Positions 12,743 to 21,838 of a stretch of 64,000 bases of DNA are shown piece by piece. The position numbers were made by a program, and so were the translations under genes. The notes below the pieces were generated by a model. The model saw only the letters and a list, made by a program, of their open reading frames with translations, was not told where the DNA came from and ran no database searches. Position 1 is the first letter of the stretch; each line of letters opens with the position of its first letter. This DNA comes from Paenibacillus sp. FSL R7-0337 (lineage in GTDB: Bacteria > Bacillota > Bacilli > Paenibacillales > Paenibacillaceae), in NCBI RefSeq assembly GCF_037969875.1, contig NZ_CP150218.1, positions 2,976,001-3,040,000 of the forward strand, in the 5' to 3' direction.

Positions 12743-12855
12743 TAAGCACGCTTATTATTTCCAATAATTCACTTCCATCCGCGATGTAGTAAATTGATTA
12801 ATGGATTTAACTACAATTTAGAAACCAGTTAAGAAACTATGGAACCAGTTAAAAA

Positions 12856-13584
12856 TTATTGTCGGCCTGACAAGCCCTTAATTTTCCCTTTAACCCTAGA
12901 AATAAATGAAGGATTAACTTTATGAGTTTCTGATTGTTCATTTTGTATTATTTTTCGCCCAATTTTCTCTTCGAGAGAAGATTTATTCTTTTCTTCTACT
13001 ATTTTCTTGTCTTGCGAATTCGCCTGTTCAATCGGTTTATGACGTGAAAGATCCCTAGTATGTAATATCGCTTGCTTCAATTGCTCCTGACTCGAACGGA
13101 TACTCATCGGAATATTAGGTCTATCGTCTAATAATGTTTTATTAGTGTATTCCTCACTCTCTTTATTACAAAGTGCTATATATTCATGCACTAACGGATG
13201 GTCTATTAACGCTTGATATTTCTCTCCTATTCTGTATTTTCCAAACTTAGTTACATCGTCTGCTACAAAAACAATGCCTTTAGTAATAGATATTTGTGGC
13301 GTAACATCTACTTTTTCCCCGTTATCTTTAATCCAGATGGCATGATGGACAGCTTCAATCATGAATTTAGGTGAAGGATCGGGCACAACTTGAATGCGCC
13401 AGCCTAACTGCCTCTTACCACCAAATTGTTGTACCATTTGTTGTACATTATCGTAGCATTCGTTTTTTTTAGTCCATTTTTCAGGGATCACTTTTATGTA
13501 CTCTGGTTGTTCTTTTGGTGAAATGGATTTACAAAAGTTGATTACGGTATCGTCAATTTGTCTTGGTACATTAATTCGGCTCAT
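12856..13584 (-). CDS. Uncharacterised protein with possible Cys-His-Asp catalytic core
   Basis: This 242-residue protein starts at ATG behind AAGGGGG. Residues 35-100 contain ECYDNV (Cys43), AVHHAIW (His80/His81) and KVDVTP (Asp93). Order and spacing recall papain-fold (NlpC/transglutaminase-like) enzymes, but this is inference. Residues about 150-242 are hydrophilic, lysine/glutamate-rich and probably disordered, ending in a basic tail (RVKGKIKGLSGRQ). There is no signal peptide. The gene is AT-rich, isolated and flanked by two gene relics, which suggests an acquired region. Confidence 0.6.
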   Translation of the reverse strand: MSRINVPRQIDDTVINFCKSISPKEQPEYIKVIPEKWTKKNECYDNVQQMVQQFGGKRQLGWRIQVVPDPSPKFMIEAVHHAIWIKDNGEKVDVTPQISITKGIVFVADDVTKFGKYRIGEKYQALIDHPLVHEYIALCNKESEEYTNKTLLDDRPNIPMSIRSSQEQLKQAILHTRDLSRHKPIEQANSQDKKIVEEKNKSSLEEKIGRKIIQNEQSETHKVNPSFISRVKGKIKGLSGRQ

Positions 13585-13690
13585 TAATTCTTAAGCCCCC
13601 TTGTCAAAACATAATTATTCTATAACTTTATTTTTTACATCTTCATCTATTTTTTCATGAGTGAGTAGGTTTGTCTAGCAGCTGCACAAC

Positions 13691-13752
13691 AAAAAAGGCC
13701 GCCATTTCGGGTAATGGTAAGTACAACCAAACCAAACCGAAATGAGGCGACC
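13691..13752 (-). terminator. Hairpin with T-tract, terminator-like
   Basis: On the minus strand GGTCGCC and CATTTCGG pair with CCGAAATG and GCGGCC, followed by six T residues. The 15-base string gaggcgacctcataa at its right edge is also in the terminator at 56728-56786, so the two hairpins share a common outer form. It could end transcripts coming from trmH. Confidence 0.5.
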
Positions 13753-13980
13753 TCATAATAGTTATACCCCATTCTTGACCGTATTCAAACAAGTATTAAC
13801 TTCGGAAGAAGTCCAAAGGATGACCGAGTAAACCAAGGACTACGAGATACGGGAACCAAAATGACCGTCGTTGTGTTGTTCGACTACTTTGTACAAGCCT
13901 GTTACCACAAATGGTAATGCCTTCGTCAAAGTACTCGCGTGGCTCGAACTACGATTTACCCAAGCGTTCATTACTCCACC
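13742..13980 (+). pseudogene. Transposase N-terminal remnant, IS4-like
   Basis: Three reading frames together give a protein-like string: VFKQVLTSEEVQRMTE, then after frameshifts DTGTKMTVVVLFDYFVQACY, HKW and GNAFVKVLAWLELRF. This resembles the N-terminus of IS4-family transposases common in Paenibacillus. No catalytic DDE region follows and no terminal repeats are clear. It is a decayed fragment, and the family is assigned from pattern memory only. Confidence 0.45.
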
Positions 13981-14084
13981 CTTTAATTCCCCCTGTAAGA
14001 AAATAATAATTCCCGTCTCAAATTTTGCCCCTCTCCAACATACCCCAATCCCTTGCGCCGCAAGGCTTCACAGCCAATTCTGAG

Positions 14085-14482
14085 ATAAAAATTCCTGTCC
14101 CAAAAACGCAGGGAAAAAGACTGAGGAACTGGAAAGAAACTGGTTCAATTGTGAACGAAAACGAATAAAAATTAGTGTCCCTGAAGAGGCAGAGAAATGT
14201 CCAAGAAATGCAGGGATCGGCATCTAAACCGCTTGGGTAAGAGCCTGGAAAATGCCTGAGTAAAAGCTTGAGTAAAGACCTCCCACAACCTCTGAACCCT
14301 TGAGCTGCTTGGGTTTCTGATGGAGTAATTATTCGAGGAAAGACTGAGAAATCCCTGCATGGTTCCGCCGCGAAGGATAAAAAAGACTGGAGAAATGCTT
14401 GGGGTATGAGTCTTTGGAGTTCTTGTGGACACTAATTTTTATTCCTGGACAGTTTTATTGAAAATGGACAGGAATTTTTTAT
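14085..14482. repeat. Nested inverted-repeat element, about 400 bp
   Basis: Outer arms are ataaaaattcctgtcc (14085-14100) and ggacaggaattttttat (14466-14482). Inner arms are gaataaaaattagtgtcc (14163-14180) and the exact complement ggacactaatttttattc (14427-14444). The two arm types share the frame AAAATT-NN-TGTCC. A further inverted pair, atgcagggat and atccctgcat, lies inside. No transposase is present. The outer right arm supplies the trmH stop codon. This looks like a miniature non-autonomous element or two nested insertions. The 86-codon frame inside is probably not a gene. Confidence 0.6.
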
Positions 14483-15273
14483 TGTTTCCCCCCCCGCTGC
14501 CGCATCCCCTCAAACAACAATATCGTCGCCGCCATCGCGGCGTTCAGCGATTCGGCGCGGCCGGCCATCGGGATGAGGATGCTTTTGTCGACCATTGCAG
14601 CCGTCTCGGGCGAGATGCCTTGGCCTTCGCTGCCGATCAGCAGCCACTGGCTGCCGTGAAAATCATGGGTGTAGCAGGAATCCTCCGCTGTCAGCGAGGT
14701 GCTGACCAGTAGCGCCCCGCCCTCCCGAGCCTGAGGGAGAATGGCACTTAGCTCTCCCTCCACTACCGGGAGGTGGAACATCGACCCCATCGTAGACCGG
14801 ATGGTCTTCGGGTTGAAGAGGTCGGCGCAGCCCCGGCCGAGGATCACGCCGTCCGCGCCCGCCGCATCCGCGCTGCGGATGATAGTGCCTACATTGCCGG
14901 GGTCCTGGACCCCGTCAAGCACCACAACCAGGCTGTCCGGCTTCGCCAGAATGGCCTCTAGGCCCTGTTGCTCCTTCCGAACAATGGCGAATACCGGCTG
15001 CGGGGTGCCCGTGCTGCTGCACTTGGCAATTACCGCTGCCGACACACCGATGACCTCCATACCCTGGACAGCCTGAAGCAGCGGCTTCAGCTCAGACGGC
15101 ATGCCTTTATCGAGATCAAAAGCCAGGCATTCCACATCCGCTTCGGCCTGCAGCGCCTCCTGTACCAGATGAATGCCTTCCACGATATATTTACCGGACC
15201 GGTCACGATGCTTCTTCTCCTGCAGTCCGGCCCATTCCTTCACCCGCGTATTCTGCGGCGACATAATTTCCAT
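14479..15273 (-). CDS. TrmH/SpoU-family RNA 2'-O-methyltransferase
   Basis: This 264-residue SPOUT methyltransferase has an N-terminal substrate-binding domain (residues 1-105) and the three SpoU motifs: NVGTIIRSADAAGADG, LLIGSEGQGIS, and PMAGRAESLNAAMA near the C-terminus. It is expected to methylate ribose in 23S rRNA or tRNA; the exact target cannot be read. The stop TAA lies inside the right arm of the inverted-repeat element at 14085-14482, so the element touches or supplies the 3' end. It is 31 nt downstream of the ktrA-like gene. Confidence 0.92.
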   Translation of the reverse strand: MEIMSPQNTRVKEWAGLQEKKHRDRSGKYIVEGIHLVQEALQAEADVECLAFDLDKGMPSELKPLLQAVQGMEVIGVSAAVIAKCSSTGTPQPVFAIVRKEQQGLEAILAKPDSLVVVLDGVQDPGNVGTIIRSADAAGADGVILGRGCADLFNPKTIRSTMGSMFHLPVVEGELSAILPQAREGGALLVSTSLTAEDSCYTHDFHGSQWLLIGSEGQGISPETAAMVDKSILIPMAGRAESLNAAMAATILLFEGMRQRGGKQ

Positions 15274-15304
15274 AGGGTCCTACCTTTCTATTCCTCACAG
15301 ATTC

Positions 15305-15964
15305 CTATTGATAAGCCATTTCCAGCTTCGTCAGGTTATCCTTCCGTCCGACAATGACAAGGACATCACCATCGGTCAGACGGTCCTCCGCTCTGGGGGA
15401 GATATTCATTTCCTCGCCCTGACGGATTGCCATCACATTGCACCCATATTTGGCACGTATGTCAAGCTCCTGCAGGTTCTTGCCCAGCATCGGCCCCGAG
15501 ACCTTCATATCGAGAATGCTGTACTCCGGTGACAGCTCAATGTAATCGAGGATGTTCGGAGAAGCGAGATGATGCGCCACCCGCATCCCCATGTCCCGCT
15601 CCGGGTAGATAACCTTATCTGCTCCGATTTTACCCAGAACCTTGCCGTGCAGCTCACTTTTGGCTTTGGCGATAATAGCAGGTACGCCCAAATCCTTCAG
15701 GATCAGCGTTGTCAGAATGCTGGCCTGAATATCCTCACCGATGGCGACTACCACCACATCGAAGTTACGGATGCCAAGCGCACGCAGCGCCTCTTCATCC
15801 GTGGAGTCCGCAGATACGGCATGCGTCACAATGTTGGAGATTTCCTGGGTGCGCTGTTCATCCGCATCAATGGCCAGCACCTCATAACCCATCCCGCTGA
15901 GTGCTTTGGCCACACTTGAGCCGAAGCGCCCCATGCCGATGATCGCATACTGTTTTTTTGCCAT
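15305..15964 (-). CDS. TrkA/KtrA-type potassium-channel regulatory subunit
   Basis: This 219-residue protein has two domains. An RCK_N Rossmann fold (IIGMGRFGSSVAKAL at about 7-21) binds nucleotide; a TrkA_C domain follows at about 135-219. These cytoplasmic rings gate Ktr/Trk potassium transporters in response to ATP/ADP or cyclic di-AMP. No membrane subunit is next to it, so it probably works with a KtrB/KtrD elsewhere. GGAGGG lies upstream of the ATG, and trmH is likely co-transcribed. Confidence 0.92.
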   Translation of the reverse strand: MAKKQYAIIGMGRFGSSVAKALSGMGYEVLAIDADEQRTQEISNIVTHAVSADSTDEEALRALGIRNFDVVVVAIGEDIQASILTTLILKDLGVPAIIAKAKSELHGKVLGKIGADKVIYPERDMGMRVAHHLASPNILDYIELSPEYSILDMKVSGPMLGKNLQELDIRAKYGCNVMAIRQGEEMNISPRAEDRLTDGDVLVIVGRKDNLTKLEMAYQ

Positions 15965-16029
15965 TAAGCCTTGTCCCTCCCGTACGTATAATACATCTCA
16001 CACAGTATAGCATAAGCCGTTATAAACTT

Positions 16030-16059
16030 GAATGTTCAGCGCTCCCGCAGGGCACCTTA
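16030..16059 (+). promoter_or_regulatory. Candidate sigma-G promoter of sspI
   Basis: GAATG (16030-16034), 18 bp, then CACCTTA (16053-16059) resembles the forespore consensus GHATR-N17/18-CATNHTA with one mismatch. It is about 100 bp upstream of the ATG, which is a long leader, so this is only a candidate. Confidence 0.35.
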
Positions 16060-16158
16060 TAAGAAGGCTGCTTACCTGACTAAGCCCCTGCTTTCGAAAT
16101 CAGTTTTGCGATGCTGATTCAGTAAGCAGATGCTCACAAAACTTTAAGGAGGCCGATT

Positions 16159-16395
16159 ATGCCAGTCACCCTTGATTTGCGCCAGGCCATCATTCACAAG
16201 GTACACGGCCAGTCCGAAGAAGGTCTGCGGGAGGTCATTGAGAATTCCGTAGACGGGCCGGAAGCCGCGCTTCCCGGACTGGGTGTCGTCTTTGAGATGA
16301 TCTGGAAGGACCTCGACCCTGCGAAGCAGGACCGGGTTCTCTCTATGCTGCACAGACACCTGGACAAGCTTACCCCAGGCTCCATCACCTCCTAG
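16159..16395 (+). CDS. sspI: Small acid-soluble spore protein SspI
   Basis: The 78-residue protein matches SspI in length and pattern: LDLRQAIIHKVHGQSEEGLREVI followed by LPGLGVVFEMIWK. SspI is made in the forespore and packaged in the spore core. A TAAGGAGG site lies 7 nt before the ATG. The gene is monocistronic and faces prfC across a shared terminator. Its presence shows that the organism makes endospores. Confidence 0.95.
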   Translation: MPVTLDLRQAIIHKVHGQSEEGLREVIENSVDGPEAALPGLGVVFEMIWKDLDPAKQDRVLSMLHRHLDKLTPGSITS

Positions 16396-16412
16396 AGGAG
16401 GCCCATCCCGCC

Positions 16413-16465
16413 AAAAACCTCCGCACCCCACCGTGCTGCTGCACAGGTGGAGGCGGAGGTTTTTT
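16413..16465. terminator. Bidirectional terminator between sspI and prfC
   Basis: AAAAACCTCCGC pairs with GCGGAGGTTTTTT, with extra pairing in the loop (CACC with GGTG). A and T runs on the two sides suit both convergent genes. Confidence 0.9.
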
Positions 16466-16517
16466 ATAGCCTAATCATACATATGCTTAACTGCTCATCT
16501 TGCTTCTATTACACTCT

Positions 16518-18104
16518 TCAAGGTGCAGTCTCCAGGAACTTCGCGGTCGGATTCTTCTCCATCGCGGTCCGCATGGCGTATTCGTTCTCGAACAGCACTA
16601 CGTAATTGCCCTTCTTGTCCGTAACCAGAGTGGAGTTGATCCGGAACTTGCTGGCATCCGGCTTGTTCTCATCCACGATCCAGCGTGCGAACTGGTAGCT
16701 CATACGCTGCAGTTGCACATCCACGCCATACTCACCCTTCATGCGGTACTCGAACACCTCGAACTGCAGTTGTCCGACTACACCCAGCAGAATATCGTCG
16801 AAGTTGACGGTACGGAACACCTGGATCATGCCCTCTTCGGTCAGCTGGTCAATCCCCTTTTGGAATTGCTTCGATTTCAGTGCATTCTTGATGGTGACTT
16901 TGGAGAAAATCTCCGGCGAGAAGGTCGGCAGCTCATCGAACTCCATATCTCCAGCCTGACTGAGCGTGTCGCCAATCCGGAAGATGCCCGGGTCGAACAG
17001 ACCGATAATATCCCCCGGATACGCCTCTTCAACAATATCCCGGTCCTGGGCAAGGAACTGCTGCGGCTGGGACAGCTTGATGTCTTTGCCGGCACGTACA
17101 TGCTTCACACTCATCCCGCGCTCGAACTTGCCGGACACGATACGCAGGAAAGCGATACGGTCACGGTGTGCGGGATTCATATTCGCCTGAATTTTGAATA
17201 CATAGCCGGTGAATTTCTCATTCGTCGGTTCTATAGAGCCCGCTGTACTGCGGCGTGGTTCAGGCTTCGGCGCAAGCTCCAGGAAATTATCCAGGAACGT
17301 CTGCACACCAAAGTTGTTGATAGCACTGCCGAAGAATACCGGAGTAATCTCCCCGCGCAGCACCTTCTCATAGTCAAAAGGATCACCCGCTACATCCAGC
17401 AGCTCCAGATCCGCGCATAGCTGATCATGCAGGTATTCCCCCGCCATCTCACGGATAATCGGGTCGCGGTAGCTCTCCACCTTCTGTACTTTAATTACGG
17501 AATGGTCATCGCCCTGGAACAGCTCGACCTGATTCTTCATCCGGTCATAGACGCCGCACAGCTCACGGCCCATCCCAATCGGCCAGTTCATCGGCACCGA
17601 ACGGATGCCCAATACATTCTCCAGCTCTTCCATCAGATCAAACGGGCTGCGGCCTTCACGGTCCAGCTTATTAATGAAGGTGAAGATCGGAATGCCGCGC
17701 TTCGCGCAGACCTGGAACAGCTTGATGGTCTGTGTCTCCACACCCTTGGCTACGTCGATCAGCATGACGGCGCTATCAGCCGCAGTGAGCGTACGATAGG
17801 TGTCTTCACTGAAATCCTGGTGACCTGGAGTATCCAGAATGTTCACCCGGTGGTCCAGGTAATCAAACTGCATCACAGAGGACGTTACCGAGATTCCGCG
17901 CTGCTTCTCAATTTCCATCCAGTCACTGGTGGCGTGCTTACTTGCCTTGCGGGCTTTGACTGTACCTGCCAGACGGATGGCTCCTCCGAAGAGCAGAAGT
18001 TTCTCGGTCAGTGTCGTTTTACCCGCATCCGGGTGGGAAATAATCGCAAAGGTTCTGCGTTTGTCGACTTCACTCTGAAGCTTATGGTCCGTTGCTTTAT
18101 TCAT
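16518..18104 (-). CDS. prfC: Peptide chain release factor 3
   Basis: This 528-residue translational GTPase has the P-loop SHPDAGKTT at about 23-31, the switch element DTPGHQDFSEDTYR and the guanine-specificity motif NKLDR. Domains II and III follow with the RF3-type C-terminus (EFARWIV-like stretch QFARWIVDENKPD). RF3 recycles RF1/RF2 after termination. The ATG is preceded by GAAGGGA. It is transcribed alone and bounded by terminators. Confidence 0.95.
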   Translation of the reverse strand: MNKATDHKLQSEVDKRRTFAIISHPDAGKTTLTEKLLLFGGAIRLAGTVKARKASKHATSDWMEIEKQRGISVTSSVMQFDYLDHRVNILDTPGHQDFSEDTYRTLTAADSAVMLIDVAKGVETQTIKLFQVCAKRGIPIFTFINKLDREGRSPFDLMEELENVLGIRSVPMNWPIGMGRELCGVYDRMKNQVELFQGDDHSVIKVQKVESYRDPIIREMAGEYLHDQLCADLELLDVAGDPFDYEKVLRGEITPVFFGSAINNFGVQTFLDNFLELAPKPEPRRSTAGSIEPTNEKFTGYVFKIQANMNPAHRDRIAFLRIVSGKFERGMSVKHVRAGKDIKLSQPQQFLAQDRDIVEEAYPGDIIGLFDPGIFRIGDTLSQAGDMEFDELPTFSPEIFSKVTIKNALKSKQFQKGIDQLTEEGMIQVFRTVNFDDILLGVVGQLQFEVFEYRMKGEYGVDVQLQRMSYQFARWIVDENKPDASKFRINSTLVTDKKGNYVVLFENEYAMRTAMEKNPTAKFLETAP

Positions 18105-18392
18105 TGCACATATCCCTTCATCTATAAATTCATGCTTACTTCTGCCTCTATTGCCGGATCGATCAAATCGGTCTGCTATTCATGGATTCAGATCCTTTCC
18201 TTCGAAAATCAACAGAGAATCAACGTCTATTTCTTGAACGTAACGTTTACCATTTATAGGATCATCTATAGCGCTAGGCTTAGAAATCTTTATGTTGAAA
18301 GCATCCTTCTCAGTATAGCAAAATCCGGCAGAGATTATCTACAAAAAAGCGGCTGTAGTGAAATATCTTGTAATATAAATTCACGATTCAGC
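18105..18392 (-). other. prfC leader region with unstarted open frame
   Basis: A candidate extended -10 (TGC-TATACT, hexamer at 18317-18312) would give prfC a 5' leader of about 190 nt. Within it, an open minus-strand frame ends at TGA (18182-18180) and contains INGKRYVQEIDVDSLLIFEG. It looks protein-like but lacks an ATG, GTG or TTG at its beginning. It may be a gene remnant. No riboswitch family is recognised. Confidence 0.35.
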
Positions 18393-18428
18393 AAAAAGAT
18401 CCCCCTGCAGCGAAATGCAGGAGGATCT
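18393..18428 (-). terminator. zwf terminator
   Basis: AGATCCTCCTGCA and TGCAGGGGGATCT form a 13-bp stem with one wobble and a TTTCGC loop, followed by a short T-run on the minus strand, 22 bp past the zwf stop. Confidence 0.88.
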
Positions 18429-18449
18429 GTAACAGTTCTTCTTCAGGAA

Positions 18450-20000
18450 CTAGCGGTTAACCTGCCAGACCACATTGTCTTCATCCTGGCCGTTGACCGG
18501 CCACCAGTGGAAGCCTTCTCCGGCAAGCAGCTGGTCGGCTTCAACCGGACCCCAGGAGCCGGCAGGATAGGAAGCCAAGTCGTTGCTCTCTTCCTTCCAT
18601 GCCTTGGCAATCCGGTCCACGAAGGACCAGGCCGAGGATACTTCATCCCAGCGGGTGAAGTAGGTGGAATCGCCGCGTGCAGCATCATGCAGCAGACGCT
18701 CATAAGCCTCCGGCGAGTTAATGCCGATCATGCAGCTCTGGCAGAAATCCATAGCCAGCGGCTGAATCTCGGATTCCGAGCCCGGCTTCTTCGCATTGAT
18801 CTTCACATAGATGCCTTCCATCGGATTGACGCGGATGACGAGCAAGTTCGGCTCAAGCTTGTGCTTCTGGCCCAAGTAGACGTTGGTCGGCATTCCTTTG
18901 AATTCTACAACCACTTCCGTGGTCTTCACAGGCAGGCGTTTGCCGGTGCGGATATAGAAAGGAACTCCAGCCCAGCGGAAGTTATCCACGAACACACGGG
19001 CTGCGAAATACGTCTCTGTATTCGATTCCGGGTCCACTTTGTCTTCCTGGCGGTAAGCCGGAAGCGTCTTGCCCTTGTAGAGACCTTGAGTGTATTGGCC
19101 GCGAACAACGTTCTCGCGGACCTCATCAGGGGTAGCATAAGGACGCAGCGAACGTAGGACCTTCACCTTCTCATCACGGATATCTTCAGCCAGCAGACGG
19201 CTAGGCGGTTCCATAGCAATCATCGTCAGCAGCTGCAAAATATGGTTCTGGCCCATATCGCGCAGTGCCCCCGCATGATCGTAATACCCGCCGCGTTCTT
19301 CCACGCCCACCGTCTCGCCGAGTGTAATCTGAATGTTGGCGATATGCTTGTTGTTCCACAACGGCTCGAAGAAGGCATTAGCGAACCGGATTACTTCAAT
19401 ATTCTGAACCATTTCCTTACCCAGGTAATGGTCAATCCGGTAAATCTCCTCTTCCTTGAAGACTTGACGGATCTGTTCGTTCAGTTCCTCAGCGGATTCG
19501 AGATTGTAGCCGAATGGCTTCTCGATGACCAGACGGTTCCAGCCTCTGGCCTGCAGCATCCCGCCTGCCTTGAGGTTGAAGGATACGCTGCCGAACAGTT
19601 CAGGCGCAAGTGCCAGATAGAACATACGGTTGCCCGGAATATGGAACTTCTCTTCCAGCCGCTCCGTCTGTTCGTTCAGCTCACGGAAGCCGTCAATATT
19701 ATTGATGTCGAGTGACTTGTATTCAAAATGCTGTACGAACTCGTTCCATTCCGCAGCATCTCCTGCCTGATACCGGCAGAACTCGCGGATGGATTCCTTC
19801 ACATCTTCCCGGAATTCATCCTGGGTGCGGGGACGCCGAGCCACGCCAATGACCGCAAAATCTTGGGTCAGCTTGCCTTCACGATACAAACTGTAAATCG
19901 CCGGGAAAAGCTTACGCCGGGCCAGATCTCCGGTTGCCCCGAAGATAAAGAATACAGCACCGGGTGTATGCAGTGCATCAAGGGTTTGATTTTCAGCCAT
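18450..20000 (-). CDS. zwf: Glucose-6-phosphate 1-dehydrogenase
   Basis: This 516-residue enzyme oxidises glucose 6-phosphate to 6-phosphogluconolactone, producing NADPH in the pentose phosphate pathway. The N-terminal Rossmann motif GATGDLARRKLFPA lies at about 20-33, and the active-site signature RIDHYLGKEMVQN near the middle. The length is typical. AGGAG is only 2 nt from the ATG, unusually close. It is transcribed as a single gene. Confidence 0.96.
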   Translation of the reverse strand: MAENQTLDALHTPGAVFFIFGATGDLARRKLFPAIYSLYREGKLTQDFAVIGVARRPRTQDEFREDVKESIREFCRYQAGDAAEWNEFVQHFEYKSLDINNIDGFRELNEQTERLEEKFHIPGNRMFYLALAPELFGSVSFNLKAGGMLQARGWNRLVIEKPFGYNLESAEELNEQIRQVFKEEEIYRIDHYLGKEMVQNIEVIRFANAFFEPLWNNKHIANIQITLGETVGVEERGGYYDHAGALRDMGQNHILQLLTMIAMEPPSRLLAEDIRDEKVKVLRSLRPYATPDEVRENVVRGQYTQGLYKGKTLPAYRQEDKVDPESNTETYFAARVFVDNFRWAGVPFYIRTGKRLPVKTTEVVVEFKGMPTNVYLGQKHKLEPNLLVIRVNPMEGIYVKINAKKPGSESEIQPLAMDFCQSCMIGINSPEAYERLLHDAARGDSTYFTRWDEVSSAWSFVDRIAKAWKEESNDLASYPAGSWGPVEADQLLAGEGFHWWPVNGQDEDNVVWQVNR

Positions 20001-20209
20001 GGCTCCTCATCTCTCTGTATGTAATATAGTTGACATTCATTCTCATCGCCTGGTATGAAGCAACATACGACTATAGGCGTGATGTCATTTTATCATAATT
20101 GCTCGGAGGATGCCATCACATTCCTGACAGTTTCTCTCGGGATTTCGCACTTTTCCATTACTCTTTCTTATGCCTTCACCGATTTACGCTTATATTACGT
20201 TATTTAACC

Positions 20210-21016
20210 TCAATATTCGATTGTAATTAATGGCATTCCAAGGGTTAACCGGTTCTCGTCCGCGTTGACGTTCTTGTGAACTGCCAGCTGGAAGGCCAGG
20301 CTGTGGTTACCGCTACTAACAATGCGCTGAAGACCCGGCACACTGTAAGAATGACTGGATGTAGAGTCGTCGGCGTAGCTCTCCTCTGCCTGAATCCCGG
20401 GAAGCTCTGCGGCCAGTGACTTCTCCGTAGCAAGGAGTGCTGCCTGCGTTCCGCCCTGCTCCTTCGCAGGTGCCTGCAGCGATGCATTCCAATCCGCAGC
20501 AATTCCCGCCTGGAGCATCGCCTCTCCGGTGTCCGCCGCTGCGTCCGGCAGTTCCGGTGAGCCCAGAAGATCGGCCGTCTCCAGCGTAACAATACAATAG
20601 CTCCGTCCGCCGCCAAGCTCACTCCAGAACAGGGAGACCTGTATACCTCCACTGAGCTGCACGGCAGAGCGCCAAGCCCGGTGTCCTTCATTATCTGCGC
20701 TGCTAATTTCACCGAGCCCAAGCCGGTCTGAAAGGCTCTGTACGGCAGTCCCAGCAGCCTCTTCTCCGCTGTATTCCCCCTGCCATTTCAATACGAGCCG
20801 GAGCGGCGCCCCTGGAGAGGAGGCCTGTCCGCCCAGTGTGGTCAGCAGAGCAAGGGATTCCTGAAGCTCTCCGGCAGCGGCAGAAGCAACAGTACTCTGA
20901 ACGCCGCTTCTTCCTGCGGTTTCCGCGCTACGGAACCCGCTCAGCAGCAGCATCAGTGTGCACATTCCCGCCAACACCAATACCAGTATTCCCTTACTCC
21001 GCCCTTTATTCCCCAC
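20210..21016 (-). CDS. YwmB-like envelope-associated protein
   Basis: The start is set at GTG 21016, 7 nt after GAGGGAG; a longer frame from TTG at 21097 overlaps the upstream terminator and has no ribosome site. The 268-residue product has an N-terminal membrane segment ([20 protein letters not shown], residues about 8-27) and an extracytoplasmic domain resembling the YwmB/TATA-box-binding-like family (DUF1779), from overall pattern. The function in this family is unknown. It follows the lia locus but is separated from it by a terminator. Confidence 0.65.
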   Translation of the reverse strand: MGNKGRSKGILVLVLAGMCTLMLLLSGFRSAETAGRSGVQSTVASAAAGELQESLALLTTLGGQASSPGAPLRLVLKWQGEYSGEEAAGTAVQSLSDRLGLGEISSADNEGHRAWRSAVQLSGGIQVSLFWSELGGGRSYCIVTLETADLLGSPELPDAAADTGEAMLQAGIAADWNASLQAPAKEQGGTQAALLATEKSLAAELPGIQAEESYADDSTSSHSYSVPGLQRIVSSGNHSLAFQLAVHKNVNADENRLTLGMPLITIEY

Positions 21017-21095
21017 TTCGCATCTCCCTCTCAACCGATCTAGTAATCTACTAGACAGGTTATCCAATTTCAGAGAAAGATATACGAACGCATGC

Positions 21096-21139
21096 AAAAA
21101 ACACTTCCAAGATCATCCGGGCGGACTCGCTTGAAAGTG
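21096..21139 (-). terminator. Terminator of the lia locus
   Basis: CACTTTCAAG and CTTGGAAGTG form a 10-bp stem with one G-T wobble, followed by six T residues on the minus strand. It lies 25 bp past the liaR stop codon. Confidence 0.85.
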
Positions 21140-21163
21140 CTCCATGGCTTCCATAGACCGAAC

Positions 21164-21823
21164 CTACTCCGCCAGTCCATTCTTATATGCATAAATAGCC
21201 GCCTGGGTCCGGTCTTCAACCCCCAGCTTGGCAAGAACATTCGTGACATGGAATTTCACCGTCTTGATTCCAATAATTAATTGATCGGCAATGTCCTGGT
21301 TGGACTTGCCTTGAGCTAGCAGCTTTAGCACTTCCATCTCGCGTTCTGTAAGCTCTTTGTAGGCAGGTGCCTCTCCTCGTGCATTGGAACGGAACCGGTT
21401 CATCATCTTGGAAGCCACCTGCGACTCCAGCACCGACTGGCCTCTTGCGGCTGCACGGATCGCATCTGCGACTTCGCTGGCCCGTGAGGTCTTCAGCAGG
21501 TAACTGAAGGCTCCTGCTTCGATCACCGGATACATCTTCTCATCATCCAAATAACTGGTCAACACAATAACCTTACAATCCGGGTACAGCTTCAGCAGTT
21601 GTCTGGTCGTCTCGATTCCGTCCATGCCGTCCATCACCAGATCCATCAGCACTACATCCGGCGTATACTCCTGGGCCAGACGGATGCCCTCCTCGCCGCT
21701 TCCTGCTTCCCCGACGACCTCAATGCCATCCTCGGTACCGAGCACCGCAGCAAGTCCGATCCGGACCATCTCATGATCGTCTACAAGCAGGACCTTGATT
21801 GCATCATCTTCTTCTATCTCCAT
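21164..21823 (-). CDS. liaR: LiaR/VraR-type response regulator
   Basis: This 219-residue NarL-family regulator has a receiver domain with Asp61 (VVLMDLVMDGMDG) and a C-terminal LuxR helix-turn-helix (LTEREMEVLKLLAQGKSNQDIA). It is the last gene of the envelope-stress operon, 15 nt after liaS. In Bacillus and Staphylococcus the orthologous LiaR/VraR activates the operon when lipid II-interacting antibiotics damage the wall. Assignment rests on the liaF-liaS-liaR order. Confidence 0.93.
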   Translation of the reverse strand: MEIEEDDAIKVLLVDDHEMVRIGLAAVLGTEDGIEVVGEAGSGEEGIRLAQEYTPDVVLMDLVMDGMDGIETTRQLLKLYPDCKVIVLTSYLDDEKMYPVIEAGAFSYLLKTSRASEVADAIRAAARGQSVLESQVASKMMNRFRSNARGEAPAYKELTEREMEVLKLLAQGKSNQDIADQLIIGIKTVKFHVTNVLAKLGVEDRTQAAIYAYKNGLAE

Positions 21824-21838
21824 CGTTACACCTGCCCC

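Noticed and set aside
14172..14432. 86-codon minus-strand frame inside the inverted-repeat element
   Set aside because: It starts in the inner repeat arm, has no ribosome site and is low in complexity.
17427..19157. 576-codon plus-strand frame antisense to prfC and zwf
   Set aside because: It spans two intact conserved genes on the other strand and has no ribosome site; composition follows the antisense frame.
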